A DNA stretch of 64,000 nt from Onchidella celtica. Taxonomy: Eukaryota > Mollusca > Gastropoda > Systellommatophora > Onchidiidae. Where the stretch lies: the NCBI GenBank assembly GCA_963931925.1, contig OZ007579.1, positions 46,250,882 to 46,314,881 of the forward strand, written 5' to 3'. The notes beneath the pieces are model-generated. The model searched no databases and was not told where the DNA came from. It saw only the letters and a program-made list of their open reading frames with translations. Positions 58,194 through 64,000 of the stretch are shown piece after piece (position 1 is the stretch's first letter; each line of letters starts with the position of its first letter). The translations under genes and the position numbers were made by a program.

Positions 58194-58914
58194 ATATACT
58201 CAGCTAAGACTTGGCGAACGTAGCAATGTGCGTGGTAATAGAAACTATTAACTAAGAGATTATTTCCAGTAAGTATAATGACCAATTACCACATTACTTT
58301 AGGTAATTAACCTTCTTTGCACACATTAATTTGCCTTGTCAGCGTGTGTGGGCACGACACAAGCACACAGCTCAGAGGGAAACTGATCGCAGATAACAAC
58401 AACGCGGTGAGCCGAATAATAGTGAGCAAAACTCAAGTCTCGGTTCAGTAAACCTCGAACACAACATCAGATCCTGGAAGACCTCATCGGATCTGTGAGT
58501 CAACAAATCGTGGCATCTGTGATATTCATCGGAATCCGCCAATTTGATCACAAAGCGGGTCAATTAATACTTGACGACTATCTCCCTCCAGAATCTGTTA
58601 TGTAAGGATCTAAACGTAATCCGGATATACGAGTAAAATTCCCACTTGAGCTCCTTTATACTGGATCCCTATCTGAAGTCATTCATGGGAAGCCACTGGT
58701 ATCCTACAGTCGTTCATACCAACTAATTCCACTTCATTCTGTTCTACAATTTTATATTTTGTTTCTTTAATCCCATTTGAGAAATTTGGCTTAGTGACAT
58801 TTGCAAGCAGTTACAACTGGAGTAGACACGTCGTCGCCACAGTGTAGCGCCGGTCGACGTTTTTTTTTTTTTTTTTGTGGGGGTGAGGTGGGAGGAGGAA
58901 TAGTTTTTCTTTAA

Positions 58915-59085
58915 TTTTGCCAGGGCAGCGGCCTTGTTAGGCCTGCTCTTCTCAACTTCCAAGGTATCTTTAACGTGCGCAACATTCACACGAGGACATC
59001 CGAGTTTTTAGTTCTTATCCGAGAAGACTAGGTGCTTGATCCCACCTACCATACGGTCAGGGGCAGGAAACATGCACCATGTCTC
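58915..59085 (-). repeat. SINE family A copy, 5'-truncated, reverse
   Basis: The reverse complement matches the SINE body ('gagaagactaggtgcttgat' is the plus-strand view) but the tRNA-like head is missing. It directly abuts a MITE-like element at 59098. Confidence 0.8.
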
Positions 59086-59097
59086 GACCTTATTCAT

Positions 59098-59388
59098 CTT
59101 TTGTTCTAACTCCATTTTTTACACAAGAAGAATTCGACGCGAAACGTCTGCGGTTTTAGTATTTTTACACAGTAAGCACGGAATGAGAGTTGAACACCCT
59201 AATTTCTCTATTACACTACGGACCTCTGACATTAAGACAAGGAGTTGGAATAAATCATACCTGTGGAACGGTTTGATGTGCCACAATGCATTTTAAACAA
59301 ATGTCAAGGTGTGCATGTGTTATACCTCTTCTACATTCTAAACGATCTCCAGTTTTTCAGAAAATGGAGATAGAACAAACAAGAAGTA
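59098..59388. repeat. MITE-like element, short copy
   Basis: The ends 'ttgttctaactccatttttt' and 'aaaatggagatagaacaaac' are inverted. The interior shares 'ggaataaat', 'tgccacaa' and 'ttatacct.ttctac.ttcta' with 18161-18936. Confidence 0.6.
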
Positions 59389-59689
59389 ATGTCACCATGC
59401 GTTTGTTAATGATCACCATACCGAGGCCAAAGGCGTCGATTCATTTCGTGAAAATAAATGCAAAAACGTTCCTCAAAATGTACAATTTCTAAACGTCGAC
59501 TTTCCTCCCAAAACTTTCTCCATCTACATTTAGTGGGTTTGATAACTCTACACATGGTAGCAAATCGTTCAAATATGATAGAAGCATGAAACTTGGCACA
59601 AATGTTGTCCATGCAGGAGTTTTAAAGAAAAAGGTGTTGGTCAGGATTTTTTTTTCAAAATGCCGCCAAAAATTCAAGATGGCCGACAC

Positions 59690-60879
59690 TGTCACGAGTG
59701 GAGTGAGCGGGATTCAAGGATAACGGGGCATGGAAGTGTAGGATTGACTCACGGGATAGTGAGGCTGCTCACCTATATTGACTTATGTTAGTTAACGTTA
59801 AAGCGTGCATGTTGTCAGTGAAGTTGAGGCGTAGTAGAGGCAAAATCTGAATAGTCAGATCAATGCAAGTTAAGAGGTCCCAGGGGACAGACGTGAGATC
59901 AGAGCAGTCGGGAGATTGTTGTGTGTTTTCCAGTGATGACTGGTAGGTTGAACTATGATTTATAATGATGATGATTGATGTACTATATTCTCCTATGACC
60001 ATGATGTAAATAAGTTATATGTGAGGACTATGAAAGTCATTGATTACGGCGTATAGAGATGTGCGCAATGAGCGATAGATGTAAGTTAGGATCATGGATT
60101 CGTAGCGAGTCTGAGTACGGTGTAACACGGTGGAGGTGTGTTACCGTAAGATGTGTGGTGAGTGAAATGTGGACTATTGTGAGTACGCTTGATGGTTCGT
60201 AATGAGTGGTGAAGTGGATAGTAATTGTGTGGTGTATTACAGATGTAATGTTATTCTTATAGGTGCCGGGGTCGGGCAGAGACGCCACTCGCGGTGAGCG
60301 AACTAGCACAGGGGATAGGCCAGCATAGGGCCGAAGGCTACTCATAGGCCAGTGGAGTGAAGCTGTCGCGCAGGACAGTAGGAGCGCATGAGTCGTGGCA
60401 GTCTGGCCACAGACAGGGACGTTGTATAGAACTGTTAATGTGCTATTAAGATGTACTACTGTGATATTGATATACTACTGTGCTATTGAGATACTAATGT
60501 GAATTGAACTATTAATGTGCCATTGCCATGTTGAGGTGCTATTGGAATGCTAATGTGTTATTGCACTAGGAAGGAGCTATTGAGAGACTGCGGTGCGAGT
60601 GAAATGTTAATGTGCTATTAAGACATTGAGAGGAGAGGCTGGAGCCGAAGTATCTTTAGAAAGTAATTACCGGGTTGTGGACCCGAGGAAGAGGGCATGT
60701 GGGACTAAGGCCGTTGGAGGGTAGTTAAGTTCAATAATATAATGTATGTAATTGCACTTTATCTTTAGGTATAATAAATGTGTGAATCTGATGGGTTGTT
60801 CTGTTAAGTGTTATACGTGTTCGTTCGTGATTGTGGTTCTGTTATAATTATTACATCTCCCAGTCTGGGATTTGTGACA
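59690..60879. mobile_element. Solo LTR, copy 2 (1190 bp)
   Basis: Same ends as copy 1 (TGTCACGAGTGGAG...GGGATTTGTGACA) and collinear internal sequence, including 'caggggataggccagcatag' and 'ccagtgatgactggta'. It is flanked by its own 5-bp duplication GACAC (59685-59689 and 60880-60884). An AATAAA lies near 60774. Confidence 0.88.
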
Positions 60880-60884
60880 GACAC

Positions 60885-62690
60885 GATTAGGGAAATATGC
60901 TACAAAACAGGGGATGTGTATAAATTTAATTGTCACAAATGCTATTTGCATCTCAAAGTGTGTAGTTGTAATGTTGGAATGAATAAATCTTCAATGAAAA
61001 TATTTATTTTTTTATTTTATTTAATTATTTATTTACTTTTTATTTACTTTATTTACAATATATACACACGTACACATTCATACACACAAATACACACACA
61101 TATATACACGCTCGCGTACATAATGCTCTTTCAAGCTCTCTTAAATGTTATAAAAATGACGTTGGCAAATGTGTTATGACTGTGACTGTGACGCAAGATG
61201 GTAATTTCACACAGAGTAATAATATAATCGTTTCTCCGCAATGCATTAAATGTCATTCTTCTGTGTCCATCTGTGTCTTTGGGACCAAAAAAAAAAAATT
61301 ACTGAAATATCCTGACGTAAGCATAATGGAAATTCAAACTTTAGACTAGATAATGTCTCAAACATTAGTTATTTAGCCATTGCTCAAGATTAGAAAATCT
61401 ATTTAGTCAGCAGTTGCTCTTTGGGCGAAGATAGCAATGCAAACAACATTTCTTTATTCACCAACAGTTGCAAAAATAAAAAACTGGCATGAAATGAAAT
61501 ACCACTCAGACGGAATGAAACAGCTACTTGCAGTGTGCACACGTAGGTAAACATGTTATGTCAATGGTGCTGTGTTTATTTAGTGCCTACATTCCAATGT
61601 CATCATTTGCCTTGAGATGATTCGCAGATAACGGGGAAATATTTCAAAAGCAGGTCTGAAAATGGGCCAAAACAAAAGTAGTGTTTGGTACTTTGGTATG
61701 ATTAAATATAAATGTCGGCTAGAATCGTGCTTTCCTCAATATTTCCCATATTGAATAGTATTGGACGCTTATGTGCTCAGGATCGTCCATATTCAGCACT
61801 GAGAGCCGGTGCCAAGAGTACCCAAAGTCTCGATACCGACTAAGGTATAACTCTATAGTTGACAGTGAAAATTTTCGACTTCTCATTTTAAAAAAACCGC
61901 TCAACCTGCACCAAATGGCGTCAAACGTAATTAAACTCAGTGAACTTCTGAATACCTCAATCAGTAATAAAATGTGTCTATAATATTATCCCGAAACACG
62001 GTTCGGATACTCTCGCGCTCGCGTACTAGATACGCTTCTATATTTTTCATGTTATTAAATTGTTGAATTATGTTGATAAAGAATGGAATAGGCTTGACAG
62101 AAACCAGGTTATGTCAGGTATACCATAATTATGCGGCTGTAAACTCAATGATTTGCTGAAGAGGAGGAGAAAACATAGATCATTTTATTATTTGGCAGAC
62201 ATCTTGGATTTTGCCGCCATATTGGATTTTTCTTCGTGGTCAACACATTTTTGTCAAACACTATCATATGATAAATATTTGTACCGAGTTTCATGTTTCT
62301 GTCATTTTTTGAACGATCGATTGATTGTTCCATTTATCAAGCCCAGTTACGGAAGTCAAGCCCGCTTTCCGTTTGTTCTTTCCATTTTTTACGTGCGTGT
62401 TTCTTTCTTCCATGCGTGCGCCTTGCCTTTGAATTTGAGTTTGCAGCAAGCAAGACGACCCAATAACGTCTTGCAGAAGCCCTATGTACTTCTCGTTTCC
62501 ATGCGGCGTTTTCTGCACACGGCCCCAGGGAATTACCTTCGATGAAATCGTAATGTCTGTATTTCACAACTGCGGACCTTCTGCACCTGCCGTTTGATCC
62601 GTAGGATGTACGTAAAACGCAACACGAAACAAAAAAAATACAGGCCATGGAAAAAGGCCTTTATAATATGGTAAAAAAATATGTCAAGAG
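60885..62690. other. AT-rich stretch, no gene recognised
   Basis: Contains a TTTA-rich patch (61010-61060) and ACAC-rich sequence near 61070. Short open frames have no family resemblance. Confidence 0.45.
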
Positions 62691-62692
62691 AC

Positions 62693-62885
62693 AAGGTGGT
62701 CTAGGCAAGGTGCTCGCCTCTCATGCCAAGGGTCCCGGGTTCAAAACCGGCCGGTGCAGGAAGTTTGGGATTTTTCTCATATTTTCGAGTCCCTGATCCT
62801 ATTGGGGGAAGGGTAGGATGTACCTAGTCTTCTCGGATTATGACGAAAAAATTCGGAGGGCCCGTGTGCACGTTGCTCTAGTTGA
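62693..62885 (+). repeat. tRNA-derived SINE, family A copy 4
   Basis: The head 'aaggtggtctaggcaaggtg' and a B-box-like 'gggttcaaaaccgg' are followed by the family body, which is truncated after 'cgtgtgcacgttgc'. Confidence 0.85.
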
Positions 62886-62889
62886 AACT

Positions 62890-64000
62890 CTGATGAAACT
62901 GGGCTGAAATGACACAAAGGCAAATTTCCCAAATGGGATTAAAATAGTATACAAATACAAATACAAAAATACCATTGCAAAAACGATAAATTCCAAAAGA
63001 AACAACACTGAAGGAACAAGAGCTACAGGATTCCAGTCTTTCGTCAGGTGAAAAAAGAAACCAAACCTGTGACAAGTAAGCCAAGATTATATGAGGGTGA
63101 CTTTTAAATACAACCACCGGTCTGATTTTTATCGTTCAAAGATTGGCAGGAAGTTCGTTTTTCTTATTTTCCGATTCTGCAATTTGCATTCACAAAAGGG
63201 TTATTAAATTTTTATGCAATGATCGACCGGCAAGAAAACAATTGCCCGGAGTTTCAGGATGTCAGGTCTTTTCAGGCCGGCCTGACCAGGTGTACGGGTG
63301 CGTGTTTGGCTGCGCCGTGGTAGGGAGCCATTGGCCGCCAGCGGTGGTGATACCCGGGAGAGGAGGGCGAGCCCCGCTCCAACTGCGACAAGTCTGCGCT
63401 GTTACCCGGCCTGGACTATTATAAGAGAACTTTTTTTTTTTTTGCCGAAAGACGTGCAAAAGCCTATGGCTGTGATTAACTCTAAGGGCCTTCAACACGG
63501 CAGACTGCAATGCTTAGAGGTGCAGAGGCGAGACTGTAGTCAGTACTGGTTAAAGAACCTCGGAATGACCACTTGGCTGCCGCGGGACGCGCCGATACAA
63601 CAGGACAGATACAACCAGAAGCGACACCTTATCATGTTTGTCTTGCGCCATTTTGGATGAGATCAACTGTTCGTCACCCGGCACGAGCGCAGCGATGTTT
63701 AATGTAACATCAGAGAGTATATAAATAGAGAGAGATCTCACTTCCGCCAAATCTGAAAATAAGAAAATAAGAAACTGAGGCTCTAGAGGAAAACAGTCAA
63801 CTAGTGACATGTTTTATTGGCAATTAAGGGATCAAACTCCTGAAAGGGACAGTGTCCTAGAACTGCTTTCCTGCCCCTACTTGTCTTGTCCTTACTTTGG
63901 CGCCCACCATAAATTAAAAACAGCAACCAGACCGGAAAAGACAACAGACGATAATAGAATGAACAGCAAACAAGAAGAAGGAGAGGAACTACAATAAAGA
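62890..64000. other. Right edge, no gene recognised
   Basis: Apart from the fold-back relic at 63711-63755 I see nothing that can be supported. Frames of 60-120 codons here look like chance. Confidence 0.4.
63711..63755. repeat. Partial copy of the fold-back arm of 7203-7667
   Basis: 'agagagtatataaatagaga' and 'cacttccgccaaatctg' correspond to the right arm at 7540-7590 read on its reverse strand. The TATA-like core is more perfect here. Confidence 0.6.

Noticed and set aside
62153..62648. Overlapping 100-130-codon frames on both strands
   Set aside because: No family resemblance, no splice or start context, and both strands open equally.

Overview
This is a 64-kb window of a large, repeat-rich animal nuclear genome. 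It has long introns, few genes, tRNA-derived SINEs, LINE fragments, solo LTRs, a DDE transposon, many micro- and minisatellites and unusually many poly-G/poly-C tracts. Antistasin-like cysteine modules and the repeat style suggest a lophotrochozoan, most likely a mollusc; this is an inference. No bacterial, organellar or CRISPR features are seen.

Layout. (1) 1-1316, minus: an uninterrupted reverse-transcriptase region of a non-LTR retrotransposon, running off the left edge. (2) 1464-11530, plus: the 3' part of a secreted mucin-like gene with seven exons, each coding a Ser/Thr/Pro-rich linker plus one small antistasin-like cysteine module. All internal exons are phase 1-1. Two modules carry in-frame stops. 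(3) 27791-15167, minus: a complete seven-exon THEG/SPMAP2 (sperm protein) gene of 258 codons, rebuilt from matching intron phases; it converges on the mucin gene. Its first intron (6.2 kb) holds a 1.19-kb solo LTR and a 1.45-kb inverted-repeat element. (4) 46353-35439, minus: an eleven-exon polypeptide GalNAc-transferase-like gene of 715 codons. The type II membrane plan, GT-A core and C-terminal ricin-like lectin are recognisable, but all three metal-ligand positions are replaced, so it is probably a pseudoenzyme. (5) 46.5-55.4 kb: gene-free, with a 29-bp minisatellite (~44 copies, higher-order structure), a LINE 3' end and two tiny palindromic insertions flanked by 7-8-bp target duplications. 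(6) 55436-57606: a near-intact IS630/Tc1/mariner-group transposon with 21-bp perfect terminal repeats and a 424-codon transposase. (7) 57.6-64 kb: a fold-back element, SINEs and a second copy of the solo LTR.

The three host genes have no evident common pathway. The mucin-antistasin and GALNT-like genes would both concern secreted O-glycoproteins, but their proximity may be chance. All exon models were made by eye from splice consensus, phase continuity and protein-family resemblance; no transcript evidence was available.
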